In this document: piece by piece, positions 53,749-63,274 of the stretch | Layout of the letters: every line of letters begins with the position of its first letter | How positions within the stretch are numbered: the first letter of the stretch is position 1 | Origin: RDYZ01 sp964518905 | Lineage (GTDB): Bacteria > Cyanobacteriota > Cyanobacteriia > Cyanobacteriales > Geitlerinemataceae | Length of the DNA stretch: 64,000 nucleotides | Reading direction: 5' to 3' | Assembly: GCA_964518905.1 (NCBI GenBank) | Contig: CAZFJL010000009.1 | Span: 29,171-93,170, forward strand | Notes under the pieces: generated by a model | Database searches by the model: none | The model's input: only the letters and a program-made list of their open reading frames with translations | What the model was told of the DNA's origin: nothing | Translations under genes and position numbers: made by a program

Positions 53749-54242
53749 GGAATAGAAAAAAGATCTAGATGCCGAACTGTAATTGAACCGATTTCGGCCT
53801 CACGCATGATTCTTGCAACTGTTGTTCACAGGTTGTGTTGGCAAGAAGATGACGGAGAATGGCAGGGGAACAAAATTAGGCAATTCGGGACGGAATTGCA
53901 GTTAAGGCGGTGACATGGGTTCACGAAGATGCAAGCCCAAACGTAACGCCCAAACGTAACGATTTACTGGGAAACGAAACAGATGTCCGGACGCACACTC
54001 TTCTGAGTCTGCATTTTAAGAGCAAACCGATAGATTAGATCACAAAATTAGACTGATAAATTAAACTGCAAAATTAAACTGATAGATGAACAAACAGGTT
54101 AAGGGGGGCGCGGTCTGCAACGAGATAGCCAATCCCCTCTTGTTGCGAGACTAGAGCAGTGATCGCAATGTTCCCTCCCCCACGACAGACTATAGTCACC
54201 CGTCCGATTAAGATCTCCCCACCGACCTTCCGACGACTCCCC
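53749..54242. other. Intergenic region with short tandem repeats
   Basis: About 490 bp between divergent genes. Holds GCCCAAACGTAACG twice in tandem (near 53936-53961) and an AT-rich duplicated 26-bp unit (54043-54068 and 54069-54091). No gene is supported. Confidence 0.55.
54043..54091. repeat. Imperfect 26-bp direct repeat, AT-rich
   Basis: CAAAATTAGACTGATAAATT.. followed by CAAAATTAAACTGATAGATG.., in the leader of the coiled-coil protein gene. Confidence 0.75.
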
Positions 54243-54854
54243 ATGCAACAGCCTCCCTCCCCGTCTTCTGATCCTTCCGCTAACCACGAGACAAAAGGTG
54301 GCAACCCGTCCAACTACAGCGCGGCGTCTGTGCCGATGAGCGTCTATCGGGAACTCGCGGCGGAACTGCAAGCCACGCAAGCGATGCTAGATACGCTGAA
54401 TGTGCAGCATCAGCAGCTCACGCGGCACAATCAGCAGCTCACGCAGCAAAAGCAGCAGCTTCAGGCGGAGGTGGTGAATGTGGTGAATGCGACGCTGAAT
54501 ATGCGTCAGGTGGCGGAGTCGTTCCAGGAGCGTCCCGATGATATTTCCCCAGCTCAGGCGAAGGTGATGCCGTCGTCTCCTGGGAAACGCGCGGATCTGC
54601 CGATGTCCCCGTCGGATTCTCCGATCGCGGTTGGAGTCGGAGCTACGTTTGATCCGGGTCTCACGGAACCGCAGGCGGTCTATACGGAGCAGGAGGGCGG
54701 TTTTGAGCGCTGGAATACACCGAGTTTTTCGGATGATCCGGGGGAACGGAGCGGGTTATGGTTGCTGGTGGCGATCGTGGCGACGGTGGTGACGGCGTTT
54801 GGGGCGGGCTATTGGCTGGTACGACCGTTAATTCAGGGTGGTCAGGGACGTTGA
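54243..54854 (+). CDS. Coiled-coil protein with C-terminal membrane anchor
   Basis: 203 aa from ATG 54243; the open frame runs from GTG 54159. After a Pro/Ser-rich start comes PMSVYRELAAELQATQAML (about 31-49), which I recall as conserved among cyanobacterial hypothetical proteins. It is followed by a Gln-rich coiled coil with the tandem motif QQLTRHNQQLTQQKQQL, a low-complexity linker, and a single TM near the end (GLWLLVAIVATVVTAFGAGYWL at about 172-193). Topology and function are unknown; a C-tail-anchored, cytoplasm-facing scaffold is inferred. Confidence 0.7.
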   Translation: MQQPPSPSSDPSANHETKGGNPSNYSAASVPMSVYRELAAELQATQAMLDTLNVQHQQLTRHNQQLTQQKQQLQAEVVNVVNATLNMRQVAESFQERPDDISPAQAKVMPSSPGKRADLPMSPSDSPIAVGVGATFDPGLTEPQAVYTEQEGGFERWNTPSFSDDPGERSGLWLLVAIVATVVTAFGAGYWLVRPLIQGGQGR

Positions 54855-54868
54855 TCGAACAGAATTTT

Positions 54869-54924
54869 CGCGTAGCGCAAGCTTCTAGCTTGCTTCTGGA
54901 CAAGCAGGATGCTTGTGTTACGCG
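54869..54924 (+). repeat. Dispersed repeat family 'CAAGCTTCTAGCTTG', copy 3 (full palindrome)
   Basis: CGCGTAGCGCAAGC at the left end and GCTTGTGTTACGCG at the right end form a long inverted repeat, so this copy is a complete hairpin element of 56 bp just after the coiled-coil gene. Confidence 0.75.
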
Positions 54925-54964
54925 TGTCCTAAGTAATCTGCGTGAAACGATGACCTAAGAACCC

Positions 54965-54998
54965 AAAGCCCTCACGATGACCGGATCGCGAGGGCTTT
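54965..54998. terminator. Bidirectional stem-loop between convergent genes
   Basis: AAAGCCCTC / GAGGGCTTT (9 bp) with inner CGAT/ATCG, between the coiled-coil gene and tRNA-Leu. The T-run is short on both strands. Confidence 0.6.
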
Positions 54999-55030
54999 GC
55001 ATTGAGACCTTTGCAAGTCATGAAATCGGA

Positions 55031-55113
55031 TGGGGATGGCGGGACTTGAACCCGCACGCTATCACTAGCAGCGGATTTTAAGTCCGCAGCGTCTACCATT
55101 CCGCCACATCCCC
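55031..55113 (-). tRNA. trnL-UAA: tRNA-Leu(UAA), without intron
   Basis: 83 nt. A 7-bp acceptor stem GGGGATG/CATCCCC with discriminator A, a long class II variable arm (CTGCTAGTGATAGC region), T-arm GCGGGTTCAAGTCCCGC and an anticodon loop CTTAAAA with UAA. The terminal CCA is not encoded. The group I intron often found at this anticodon in cyanobacteria is absent. Confidence 0.96.
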
Positions 55114-55342
55114 AGGATGCTGAACCGGTATCGACGAATTTGGCGTTGATGTCGCTTTCGTTTCGATCGATACCGATGCGCGTCGAATCATTCTAGCATT
55201 CTCGAATTCGCTCCGATTCACGATCGCCGATCTTTTTCCTAAAATCTTGCCTGATTTCGCGCAATCCAAGCATTTCCGCGACTCACTCGCCAAAAATCAG
55301 CACGATCGCGATCGATGATGCACAATCGAAGCCCGATCGCGG

Positions 55343-57448
55343 TTAACTAGACCGATCCGCAAATAGCTCCGGCACACGCTGCTCTAGATCCGCATTCAGC
55401 TCCGGCAGCCGATCGCGCATTTCGAGATACCACTCCGCCCGCTCTCGCGCTCGGTCTTTTAATAAGCGGTGTTTTACGACCCAAGCCATCGATCGTTCGC
55501 CCAAATGCTGACGTAGCTCCGTGTCGAGTACCAACTGGCGGAATTTTTGCTCAAACTCCGTCGGCGTGCCATAAATCAAGCCGGTTTCGCCATCGACGAT
55601 TGTCTCGCCATACACCACCCGACTCGCCAGCGTCGCCAACCCGTGACCGCCGCATTCGACGAATTTCAGATCGGACTTGAAGCGGTTGCGTTGGGTGTCG
55701 GCCAGGGGCAGGATCGCCAGGGTGCAACGCTTGAGGATGGTGAGGTAAACGTCGTAGGGCGCGAAGGGGATGAAGTTTTTATTGCTGGTTTCGATCGCGT
55801 CAAAAAAGGCGCGATCGTGGATCACTTCCACGCGGACAAAATTGCCCGTTTCCTCGATCACGCGATTCAGCGGTTCGATGATTTGCTTCCAGTCACCGGC
55901 ACGATCGATCGCACCAAAGAAAATCGTGGCGCGTTCGTATTCCGCTGAACTGCGCGGGTGGGGTTCATCGACCAAATGATTGGCGAACACTTTGACGTGG
56001 GGGTTGTACTGACGCAGCAGTTCGGCAAGGGGTTCGCTCGCGGTTTGGACACAGTGGCAACTGCGATAGGCAAAATAATCGCTTTGGGCGATTTCCGGCC
56101 AACGTGAGGGATCTTCGTCGATTTCCGCCACAGTGAGATAGTTGCGTTCGAGGAGGTTTTGTTGCTGTGCCAAGGCGCGATCGGGTGACAGGATCGCCCG
56201 TTGCCAGACAAAGACTTTTTCCTCGCCCGCCTCGGCTTTGCTCAATACTGCATTTTTCTTCGAGGTCACCGCTCGCACACCCGGAATTTGGTTCAGGTAG
56301 CGTGACGGCTCGATCGCCCGCACTTCGGCGCAGGCGGTCGGCGCCATCAGCAGGTTTTGAATGAAGAGCTTGCGCTCAGGATCGATCGGAGCAAAGGGTT
56401 CCACAGGAGGTTCGATCAGTGCATCGAGTTGGGTGGGGCTATTGGCGAGATCGCGCAGGGTTTCACCACCGCGAACCCGCAAAATATTGACCCAGGCTTC
56501 GAGGCTGCTCGATTCTTCTTGGCTTTGGGAATAGGTCGCGCGAATGAATTTGGCGGCATGTTTACCGATCGCCGTGACCATCGGGCGATCGCTTTCCCAC
56601 AACTCTAGGACGTGCTCGATCGTCTGGGCAAAGCCGACCAGATCACCAGCGGCGATCGGATAGCCGTATTCTGACGTCAAAAATTCCCGGCCACCAATCC
56701 CGTCATAACCAATCACAATACAGCCACAGGCCATCGCTTCCGCCGGTGCTAACCCAAAGCCTTCGGCAGAGCCAAAGTTGAGAAAAATCAGCGACTCTTG
56801 CAAAATCGTCGCCATCTCGGCTTCGGTTTTGCCGTCAAGCGAGATAAGGTCGAGATCCTGGAGGACACCGCGATATTTCAGCAGGTTGAGCAGGCGATCG
56901 GGATCATCTTTATGCTGACGCGGCAGATAACAAATCTGGCGTTTTTTCGTCGCTGTGTACTTAAAAATATCCGGCTCAATGCTGTAAGACATCCGAAACA
57001 CCGGGAGTTTCGGAAACCCATAGGTCAGAAAATCCGCCGTCGCCTCCGATACCGTCAAGGCGGCGATCACATCAGGATGCACATAGGGACTATCTCGTGT
57101 GTCCACCAGCGGCGAAACATGATTATGAAAGCTCAAAAAGCCGTTTTGATTAAAAACGACCTTTGGAACCTCGGGCATAATTCGTGGAATGTTCGCGCCC
57201 AGTACTTCTGGCAGCAAAATCGTATCGTTCTTCGTGAAATTCGTTTGATCCCACCAGGTCACCGACGTTTCATTCTCAAACCACGTACAGCGAAACCCCG
57301 GTTTTTGATGCACGATCTGGGCTGAGATCCCATTTTTGTTCAGCAGATCAACCTGTCGGTACAGCGTTTTAATGCCTTTGGCGGGATTGTTGTCATCAAA
57401 ACAGTAGACGTAAACCGTACCGGAATAATTAATGGGCAGTTCGAGCAT
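55343..57448 (-). CDS. Two-domain glycosyltransferase (GT4-like N-domain plus shared C-terminal module)
   Basis: 701 aa. The N-terminal half (about 1-350) is a GT4-like enzyme: KLPVFRMSYSIEPDIF, RQICYLPRQHKDD and the donor-site GSAEGFGLAPAEAMACGC (about 226-243) with the usual Glu. The C-terminal half (about 375-701) contains a second GT-like fold with VFVWQRAIL, YRSCHCVQTAS, NRFKSDLKFVECGGHGLATLAS and VDGETGLIYGTP. That module is shared with the neighbouring gene at 57587-59293. Likely builds a cell-surface polysaccharide or glycosylated product; substrates unknown. It is read after its neighbour on the same strand, 139 bp away. Confidence 0.82.
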   Translation of the reverse strand: MLELPINYSGTVYVYCFDDNNPAKGIKTLYRQVDLLNKNGISAQIVHQKPGFRCTWFENETSVTWWDQTNFTKNDTILLPEVLGANIPRIMPEVPKVVFNQNGFLSFHNHVSPLVDTRDSPYVHPDVIAALTVSEATADFLTYGFPKLPVFRMSYSIEPDIFKYTATKKRQICYLPRQHKDDPDRLLNLLKYRGVLQDLDLISLDGKTEAEMATILQESLIFLNFGSAEGFGLAPAEAMACGCIVIGYDGIGGREFLTSEYGYPIAAGDLVGFAQTIEHVLELWESDRPMVTAIGKHAAKFIRATYSQSQEESSSLEAWVNILRVRGGETLRDLANSPTQLDALIEPPVEPFAPIDPERKLFIQNLLMAPTACAEVRAIEPSRYLNQIPGVRAVTSKKNAVLSKAEAGEEKVFVWQRAILSPDRALAQQQNLLERNYLTVAEIDEDPSRWPEIAQSDYFAYRSCHCVQTASEPLAELLRQYNPHVKVFANHLVDEPHPRSSAEYERATIFFGAIDRAGDWKQIIEPLNRVIEETGNFVRVEVIHDRAFFDAIETSNKNFIPFAPYDVYLTILKRCTLAILPLADTQRNRFKSDLKFVECGGHGLATLASRVVYGETIVDGETGLIYGTPTEFEQKFRQLVLDTELRQHLGERSMAWVVKHRLLKDRARERAEWYLEMRDRLPELNADLEQRVPELFADRSS

Positions 57449-57586
57449 GAAGCGGGGGGCGTTAGCGTTAACGGGAAAGTGACCGATTCAAAACGTATTC
57501 ATGATGCGAGGCATTAATGGCAGCCTTCGTGGAGCCTTCATTAACGAGAGCCTCGCATTGTTCGTCTTGCTGGCTTTACTCTAAGC

Positions 57587-59293
57587 TTACTCGCTGGCTG
57601 GCGCGAACAGTTCGGGAGCGCGATCGCGTAGGTCAGCGTTTAACTGCGGGAGCTGATCACGCAGTTCGTAATACCAGCGAATGCGATCGCGGACGTGGTT
57701 TTTCAGGAGGCGATGTTCTCCGACCCAGGCGTAGGCCGATCGTCCGAGGCGATCGCGCAGGGCGGCGTCAGTAATCAGAGCGCGAAGTTTGGCGGCGAAG
57801 TCCTCGGGGGACTGGTAAATCAGGCCGGTTACGCCGTCGTCGATCGTCTCGCCGTAGACGGTGGGGGATGCGAGGACGGCTAACCCTTCGCTGGCGGCAT
57901 CCAGAAAACGAATATCAGATTTGAGTTGATTGCTCGGGGTGGGTTCCAGGGGCAGGAGGGCAATATTACAGAGGCGAAGGATGCGTTGATAGGTTTCGTA
58001 GGGCTGCTGGGGGAAAAAGCGTTTATGGGGCGTGTCGATCGCCTGGAAGCAGGCTTGATCGCGGACGACGGTGATCGAAACTTGATCGCCAAATTCGGCC
58101 AGTAGTGCATTTAAGGCCGGGATCAGCGGTTCCCAGTCCTGTCCCGGCGTGGCGGAACCGATCAGCAGTTGGGCGCGATCATAGTCGCGATCGCCGCGCG
58201 GGATGGGCAGTTCCGCTAACTGATTCGGAAAGACGGCCACATGGGGGTTATACGGTCGGACGATCTCGGCCAGAGCGGGGCTGGCGGTTTGGATGGCGTG
58301 GCAACTGCGATAGAGCAGATAGTTCGAGTCCACGAGGTAGGCATTGATGCGGGGATCGCGATCGACATCGGCCACGGTGAGATAGCCCCGCGCCAGCAGA
58401 TTGGGCTGTTGTTGTAGGACTAACGACGCCGGAAGCTGGGCGTCTTGCCAAAGAAAGACTTTCTCTTCGTCAGGACGAGCGAGGCTCAACACCGCCTGCC
58501 GGTGGTCTGAGAGCGATCGCACGCCCGGAACCTGATTATTCCAAACATCCACATCGCAGGTGCGTACCCGTTCGCTGTTGGTAGTGCCAAACCGCATGGT
58601 TTGGACAAACAGGCGACGCGCCACCTTGCGAGCGATGACGACAAATTGATGACTGCTGGTCAGATAGTCGAATTGGCCGGGGTCGATCCCCATCCAGGTG
58701 GCGAGGGCGTTCATGTGGGGGATGATCGCCGCGTGCTCGCTGGGGTCGTGGGACTGGGTCGCTTCGATCTTCTCGATGCGTAACCCGGCCTGGGCAAACA
58801 GCGATCTGATCGAATCGAGGGTAAAAAAGCGCAGGTGAGTGCGATCGAGTAGTCCCTCGTCTTGATAGTCCCAGCGTCCGCGCATCAGGTCGCGTAGGAT
58901 CGTCCAGTTTTGTACGTTTGGGATCGAGGCGACCACGTAGCCATCGGGCTTGAGCCAGCGCGAATGACGATCGAGCACGTCCCAGGGATTGATCAAATGT
59001 TCGAGGACATCACCATAAATCATGGCGTCGAAGGACTGTTCGGCAAACTGAAGCTCCGGCTCGTCGGCCTGTTCGACGTTGGCGGTAATCACGCGATCGA
59101 TCCGCTCGCGGCCAATCTCGGCGGCTTCTGGGTTTAGCTCGATCCCGGTGTATTGGGTCTCGGGATTGCTCGCCTTGTAGTGTGCGCCGAGCGCCCCGGT
59201 TCCGCAGCCGACTTCCAGCACCGATCCCATGCCGGTCGGAATGAGACCCAGAAGTTTCGTATTGATGCGATCGTAGTATTCGCGGATCGTCAT
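57587..59293 (-). CDS. Methyltransferase - glycosyltransferase-like fusion
   Basis: 568 aa. The N-terminal about 230 residues are a class I SAM methyltransferase: VLEVGCGTGALG (motif I, about 25-36), YTGIELNPEAAEIG, FDAMIYGDVLEHLINPW and SIPNVQNW. Residues about 245-568 are the same C-terminal module as in the protein at 55343-57448, including VFLWQDAQL, YRSCHAIQTAS, NQLKSDIRFLDAASEGLAVLAS and DDGVTGLIY. The fusion suggests methylation coupled to glycan transfer, e.g. capping of a chain. Function is inferred, not known. Confidence 0.85.
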   Translation of the reverse strand: MTIREYYDRINTKLLGLIPTGMGSVLEVGCGTGALGAHYKASNPETQYTGIELNPEAAEIGRERIDRVITANVEQADEPELQFAEQSFDAMIYGDVLEHLINPWDVLDRHSRWLKPDGYVVASIPNVQNWTILRDLMRGRWDYQDEGLLDRTHLRFFTLDSIRSLFAQAGLRIEKIEATQSHDPSEHAAIIPHMNALATWMGIDPGQFDYLTSSHQFVVIARKVARRLFVQTMRFGTTNSERVRTCDVDVWNNQVPGVRSLSDHRQAVLSLARPDEEKVFLWQDAQLPASLVLQQQPNLLARGYLTVADVDRDPRINAYLVDSNYLLYRSCHAIQTASPALAEIVRPYNPHVAVFPNQLAELPIPRGDRDYDRAQLLIGSATPGQDWEPLIPALNALLAEFGDQVSITVVRDQACFQAIDTPHKRFFPQQPYETYQRILRLCNIALLPLEPTPSNQLKSDIRFLDAASEGLAVLASPTVYGETIDDGVTGLIYQSPEDFAAKLRALITDAALRDRLGRSAYAWVGEHRLLKNHVRDRIRWYYELRDQLPQLNADLRDRAPELFAPASE

Positions 59294-59362
59294 AGTCGTT
59301 AGAAGTGTCGTTCCGTCAGAGGGATAGCGTCAGTTCAAGAGTTTCAGTTCAAGAATTTCAGT

Positions 59363-60133
59363 TCAAGAGTTTAAATAAAACTCAGCGATCGCAATGCCGA
59401 TCGCCAGTGTAACGGTTGCGGCTAGAGCGAGTTGATCGCCCTGTTGGGGCGGCACAAGCTGGCGCTGAGAGGCGCGATCGCTATAGCCCCGCAGTCGCAT
59501 CGCGCGATAGATCTGTTCTGACTGTTCATAGCTTCGCACCAACAGCGTCCCCGATAGGAGCGCTAAGACTTTGATGTAGCGCCAATTGAGCTGACGTCGC
59601 TGAAACCCCCGCAGCCGCATCGCCGTTTGCATGACGCGAAACTGGCCGGTGACGTCGTACAGGTAACGATAAAACAGCAGCATCGTATCGGTGAGGAAAC
59701 TCGGCAAGCCCAAGGCTCGCAAACCCGCCAGAGTGTCAACGATCGGATGCGTGCCAAACAAAACTAACGTCACGGTCAAAATGGCGAGAAATCGTACGAC
59801 GATCGAAACCGCCGCCAGCGTCCCTTCCAGGCTGATCGCCAGCATGGAACCAAACTCAATCAGATGAGTTTTGCCCGCCGCGAACGGCAGGGTCACCACA
59901 ACGAAGGCCAGAAAATAACCGGGATAGCGCAGGCGACTAATCCAGAACGATCGCGGTAGCCCCGACAGGCCGTAAAGCATGGCGGCAACGATCGTCGCAG
60001 CGGCAAGCAACCAGCCATCCTGCACATAGGAAAACGCAAAAATCAGCGACATTAAGCCGACAAATTTACAGCGCACTTCCCAATGATGGATCGGCGAGTC
60101 GAGTTTGGCGTAGCGATCTAGTCCGTTGGTCAT
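59363..60133 (-). CDS. Energy-coupling factor transporter transmembrane protein (EcfT/CbiQ family)
   Basis: 256 aa, about five TM segments. The two EcfT coupling motifs AMRLRGF (about 168-174) and AMRLRGY (about 211-217) are exact and contact the ATPase subunits. CbiQ/EcfT is the scaffold that joins ATP-binding subunits to a vitamin- or metal-specific S component; cobalt, nickel or a vitamin are candidates. No ATPase or S-component gene is adjacent. It starts at ATG 60133, 43 bp downstream of the RNase II gene end, so co-transcription with that gene is possible. Confidence 0.88.
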   Translation of the reverse strand: MTNGLDRYAKLDSPIHHWEVRCKFVGLMSLIFAFSYVQDGWLLAAATIVAAMLYGLSGLPRSFWISRLRYPGYFLAFVVVTLPFAAGKTHLIEFGSMLAISLEGTLAAVSIVVRFLAILTVTLVLFGTHPIVDTLAGLRALGLPSFLTDTMLLFYRYLYDVTGQFRVMQTAMRLRGFQRRQLNWRYIKVLALLSGTLLVRSYEQSEQIYRAMRLRGYSDRASQRQLVPPQQGDQLALAATVTLAIGIAIAEFYLNS

Positions 60134-60176
60134 CGGTGTTTGTCTACGTATCCAAGAGGGTTGAATCGATCGCGGC

Positions 60177-62207
60177 CTACACCTCTAAGGCTTGGGCGGT
60201 GTCACTTTCCACGGGTTGAAAATGGATCGTATCCTCGCGCGGGTCAGCATGGGCAACGCGCAACTGGAGCCGATCGCCCGGAGCCAGACCGCGCGGAATC
60301 CGCCAGACAAATTCTAGGCCGAGATCTTCGAGCAAAATCGACCCGAGATTTTCATCTTCCCGAATCCAGCGCAGCACCAGCGTCGGCCACACTTCCTGAG
60401 CATTGCGGCGTAGATATTCGATCGACCAATAGCGATTGGTTTGACGCTCGACTAAATTCGCCTCTTTCACCGACGACCCAATACTGAGCAAAATTTGCTT
60501 CAGTTCGTCAGCGGAAAACGGCAGCTCCTCATCCCGCAACCCGCGCAAGTGCGCCTTGATCTGAAAATGGGCCAGCAAATCCGCGTAACGGCGAATTGGT
60601 GACGTGACCTGAGTGTAGTGATCCAAGCCGAGGCTGGCGTGGCGCGTGACGAATAGCCCGACTTCGCTGCGCGGCATACACCGACGCAGGGCGCAGGCTC
60701 GCACAGGCCCCGGCGGCAGGCGTAACAGTTCCTCTTCGGGCGGTAGCTCCGGTTGGGGCTGGCCACGAAACGGAATGGGGATGCCGTGTTTGGCGGCATA
60801 GGTCGCGGCGACTTCTCCCGTGAGGATCATCATTTCCGCCACGAGCTGACGCGATCGACTGTCGTCGATGATTTGAATATCAACCTCGTCGCCACGCACT
60901 TTTACCGTATTTTCCGGCATGTGAATCGAAATCGATCCCTGGGATTGCCGCCACGCGTGACGCAGCTTGGCGTAATTCGCCAGGGCTTCAATTTCCGGCT
61001 CGTTCGTGAGCTGGAGGTGCAACATCTCATCGACGTCGTCATAGGTCAGTCGATAGGTGGGCTTGATAAAGCTAGGGTGAATGGTGAAGGTATCGATCGC
61101 ACCCTCGGCGGTCAGTTCGACACAAAAGCTCAGGGCGCAGCAAATCTGACCCTGATTCAAACTCATCGGCCCCGTAGCCAACTCCTCCGGCAACATCGGA
61201 ACCATGCCCGTGGGCAGATACACCGTCGTACAACGGCGGCGGGCTTCGAGGTCAAGGGAGTCGCCGGGAGTCATCCAGCGGGTTGGGTCGGCGATGTGAA
61301 TCCAGAGGCGTTCGCGTCCGTCTTCGCAATATTCCAGACTCAGGCCGTCGTCGATTTCGGTGGTGCTGGCATCATCGATCGTGAAGACCTTGAGGTGCGT
61401 CAGATCCAGGCGATCGGTTTCGGTGTCTGGCGGCGGATCTTGCAAACAGTGATGCGACACATCAAGCACCTTGGTCGAAAAGTAGGTCGGAAGCTGGGTG
61501 CGTCGTAAATGAAGGTTTTCGTGTTCGCTCCAAATCTTAAGCTCGACCAACAGTTGAAAGGCGGCTTTGGCGTAGGGCGGGCGTCCGACACTTTCGAGCA
61601 GCTCGATCGCGGCGGCACGGTTCGGGCATTCCTCCCCAAAGGCGGCCAACCGTTCGATCATCTCGATGCGGCTGCGATCGCTCGCTTCCCACTCGATCGT
61701 CTCACCGGCCAAGACCTGATGCACCCGATCGACAAAGCCTTGACGCTCGCGATCGCGCAGTGCCGCAGCTTCGAGCTGATGCTTCAGATCTTCGACCTGA
61801 CTCACCGGACGTGGCTCGTACTTCTCGCCCTTCTGCTTGAAATAAATCTTGTCATCCGACAGCAAACAATGAGCCGCGTAACACTGGGCGGGCGTTTCTT
61901 CGCTAAACAGCAACAGCGCCAACTCCGCCGGGGTTGTTGGCTCACTATCCTCAGACAACAACTCCCAGGCCACTTCGAGACCCGACGGGTCAAGATACGG
62001 CTCGACGTCCGCTAAAAACCGCTCAATGTCTGTTGGTTTATAGGCATCGTTTGCCGCCACCTCATAGGTCACCTGCTTCGGGGCAAGTGTCCGCGCCTGA
62101 CCGCTAGCATCGATCGCCACCCAGTTTTTCTTACCTTCTGGGCGATCGAGGACGGCAAGCGTGCGCTCACCGTGCAGTCGAAATTCAATCAGCCTTCCTT
62201 TTTCCAC
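60177..62207 (-). CDS. RNase II/R-family exoribonuclease
   Basis: 676 aa from GTG 62207. N-terminal beta-rich RNA-binding region (MEKGRLIEFRLHGERT), catalytic RNB domain with FTIDDASTTEIDDGLSLE (about 275-292; the acidic residues that bind magnesium), IHIADPTRWMTPGD, TYRLTYDDVDEML, PIPFRGQP, and YTQVTSPIRRYADLLAHFQ, then an S1-like C-terminus. It degrades RNA 3' to 5' processively. It follows rpsR by about 330 bp on the same strand, the arrangement rpmG-rpsR-rnb that I recall from other cyanobacteria. Confidence 0.94.
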   Translation of the reverse strand: MEKGRLIEFRLHGERTLAVLDRPEGKKNWVAIDASGQARTLAPKQVTYEVAANDAYKPTDIERFLADVEPYLDPSGLEVAWELLSEDSEPTTPAELALLLFSEETPAQCYAAHCLLSDDKIYFKQKGEKYEPRPVSQVEDLKHQLEAAALRDRERQGFVDRVHQVLAGETIEWEASDRSRIEMIERLAAFGEECPNRAAAIELLESVGRPPYAKAAFQLLVELKIWSEHENLHLRRTQLPTYFSTKVLDVSHHCLQDPPPDTETDRLDLTHLKVFTIDDASTTEIDDGLSLEYCEDGRERLWIHIADPTRWMTPGDSLDLEARRRCTTVYLPTGMVPMLPEELATGPMSLNQGQICCALSFCVELTAEGAIDTFTIHPSFIKPTYRLTYDDVDEMLHLQLTNEPEIEALANYAKLRHAWRQSQGSISIHMPENTVKVRGDEVDIQIIDDSRSRQLVAEMMILTGEVAATYAAKHGIPIPFRGQPQPELPPEEELLRLPPGPVRACALRRCMPRSEVGLFVTRHASLGLDHYTQVTSPIRRYADLLAHFQIKAHLRGLRDEELPFSADELKQILLSIGSSVKEANLVERQTNRYWSIEYLRRNAQEVWPTLVLRWIREDENLGSILLEDLGLEFVWRIPRGLAPGDRLQLRVAHADPREDTIHFQPVESDTAQALEV

Positions 62208-62537
62208 CGAATTCTATGGGGGTTTACGACCGTGCGCGACGACACGATCGCCGCATGGAAGCCACTGTAATACTTAACTACATCCATTGACGACAAAAGT
62301 CGCCCGCAAATGGTCGATCGTCGAGTTTGATGGGAACACTCGCAACAATAGACCCCAGCGAACGACTCGTTATCGGCGATGGTTTTCGGCTTCAACGCGT
62401 TTGTTATCGGTTGTTTCACGTAGCGCAAGCTTCTAGCTTGCAGGCAACCAAGAAAGTTATTCCCCCTAGGCTTTTTGTTTGATCAAACATCGCCCAAGAT
62501 CTTCGTAGAACCACACGTTGAAACCGAAAAACGAGTC
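62208..62537. other. Intergenic region with repeat copy
   Basis: Between rpsR and the RNase gene, 330 bp. Contains copy 4 of the CAAGCTTCTAGCTTG repeat (62417-62459). No gene or terminator is clear. Confidence 0.5.
62417..62459 (+). repeat. Dispersed repeat family 'CAAGCTTCTAGCTTG', copy 4
   Basis: CACGTAGCGCAAGCTTCTAG, CTTG, then CAGGCAACCAAGAAAGTTA; partial right side. Confidence 0.65.
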
Positions 62538-62756
62538 TTAGCCTTCTTTGTTCAAGAACGGCAGCAGGGCGAGCAGACGAGCGCGTTTGATGGCGCTGGT
62601 GAGGTCGCGTTGTTGCTTCGAGGTTAGGCCGGTGATGCGACGGGGTAGGATTTTGCCGCGCTCGGTGATGAATTTACGGAGCAGATCGACATCTTTGTAG
62701 TCGATCGGGTCTCCGGGTTTGATGGGCGAAAGGCGACGACGGTAAAAGCCAGCCAT
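62538..62756 (-). CDS. rpsR: 30S ribosomal protein S18
   Basis: 72 aa, full length. Family core: YKDVDLLRKFITERGKILPRRITGLTSKQQRDLTSAIKRARLLALLPF, at residues 20-67 (landmark: LLRKFITERGKI, ITGLTSKQQR). It binds the 30S platform with S6. It follows rpmG by about 280 bp on the same strand; the two are usually paired in cyanobacteria. Confidence 0.97.
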   Translation of the reverse strand: MAGFYRRRLSPIKPGDPIDYKDVDLLRKFITERGKILPRRITGLTSKQQRDLTSAIKRARLLALLPFLNKEG

Positions 62757-63038
62757 AGATTTAAGTCCTCAGTGGGTCGGTAATGAGTATTGAAAAATGA
62801 AAATAGCGTTAAGCGCAGCTTTTCGGCGATCGGTCTGAGATCGATGGAGATCGCAACAACGGCAATTGCCCGCAGGTGCGCAATCCCGAAAAATCGACGC
62901 TTGCGAGAAGCAAGTCAGATAAACGCAGGCCAGGGAAGAGGACGCAGGCTCTACGATCAAAGTACGATCAAAGATTAAAGATCAAGACTTGATCGGATGA
63001 GACGCGGCGCTCCTGTAAAGAGCCTGTGGCGATCGGCT

Positions 63039-63230
63039 CTACTTCGTTTCTTTGTGAACCGTATGGGCGTTGCAGTGGGGGCAGTACTTTTTCAGCTCCA
63101 TGCGACCCGTGGTGTTACGACGGTTTTTCTTGGTGGTATAACGCGAAACGCCGTTCGATCGCTTGTTGGTATTGGTGCGGCACTCGGTACATTCGAGAGT
63201 GATCGTAATGCGTACGCCCTTCTTAGCCAT
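63039..63230 (-). CDS. rpmG: 50S ribosomal protein L33
   Basis: 63 aa with two Cys pairs (ITLECTECRT and YCPHCNAH), the zinc-binding form of L33. The landmarks GVRITITLECTEC and KKYCPHC are typical. The RBS GAGG is upstream of ATG 63230. It is first in the rpmG-rpsR unit. Confidence 0.97.
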   Translation of the reverse strand: MAKKGVRITITLECTECRTNTNKRSNGVSRYTTKKNRRNTTGRMELKKYCPHCNAHTVHKETK

Positions 63231-63274
63231 GGGAGTCGTTTCCTCTAACTGCTTAAAAATTCAGACACGATCGC

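Noticed and set aside
54043..54091. CRISPR-like short repeats
   Set aside because: Only two adjacent imperfect copies without spacers; no cas genes in the window.
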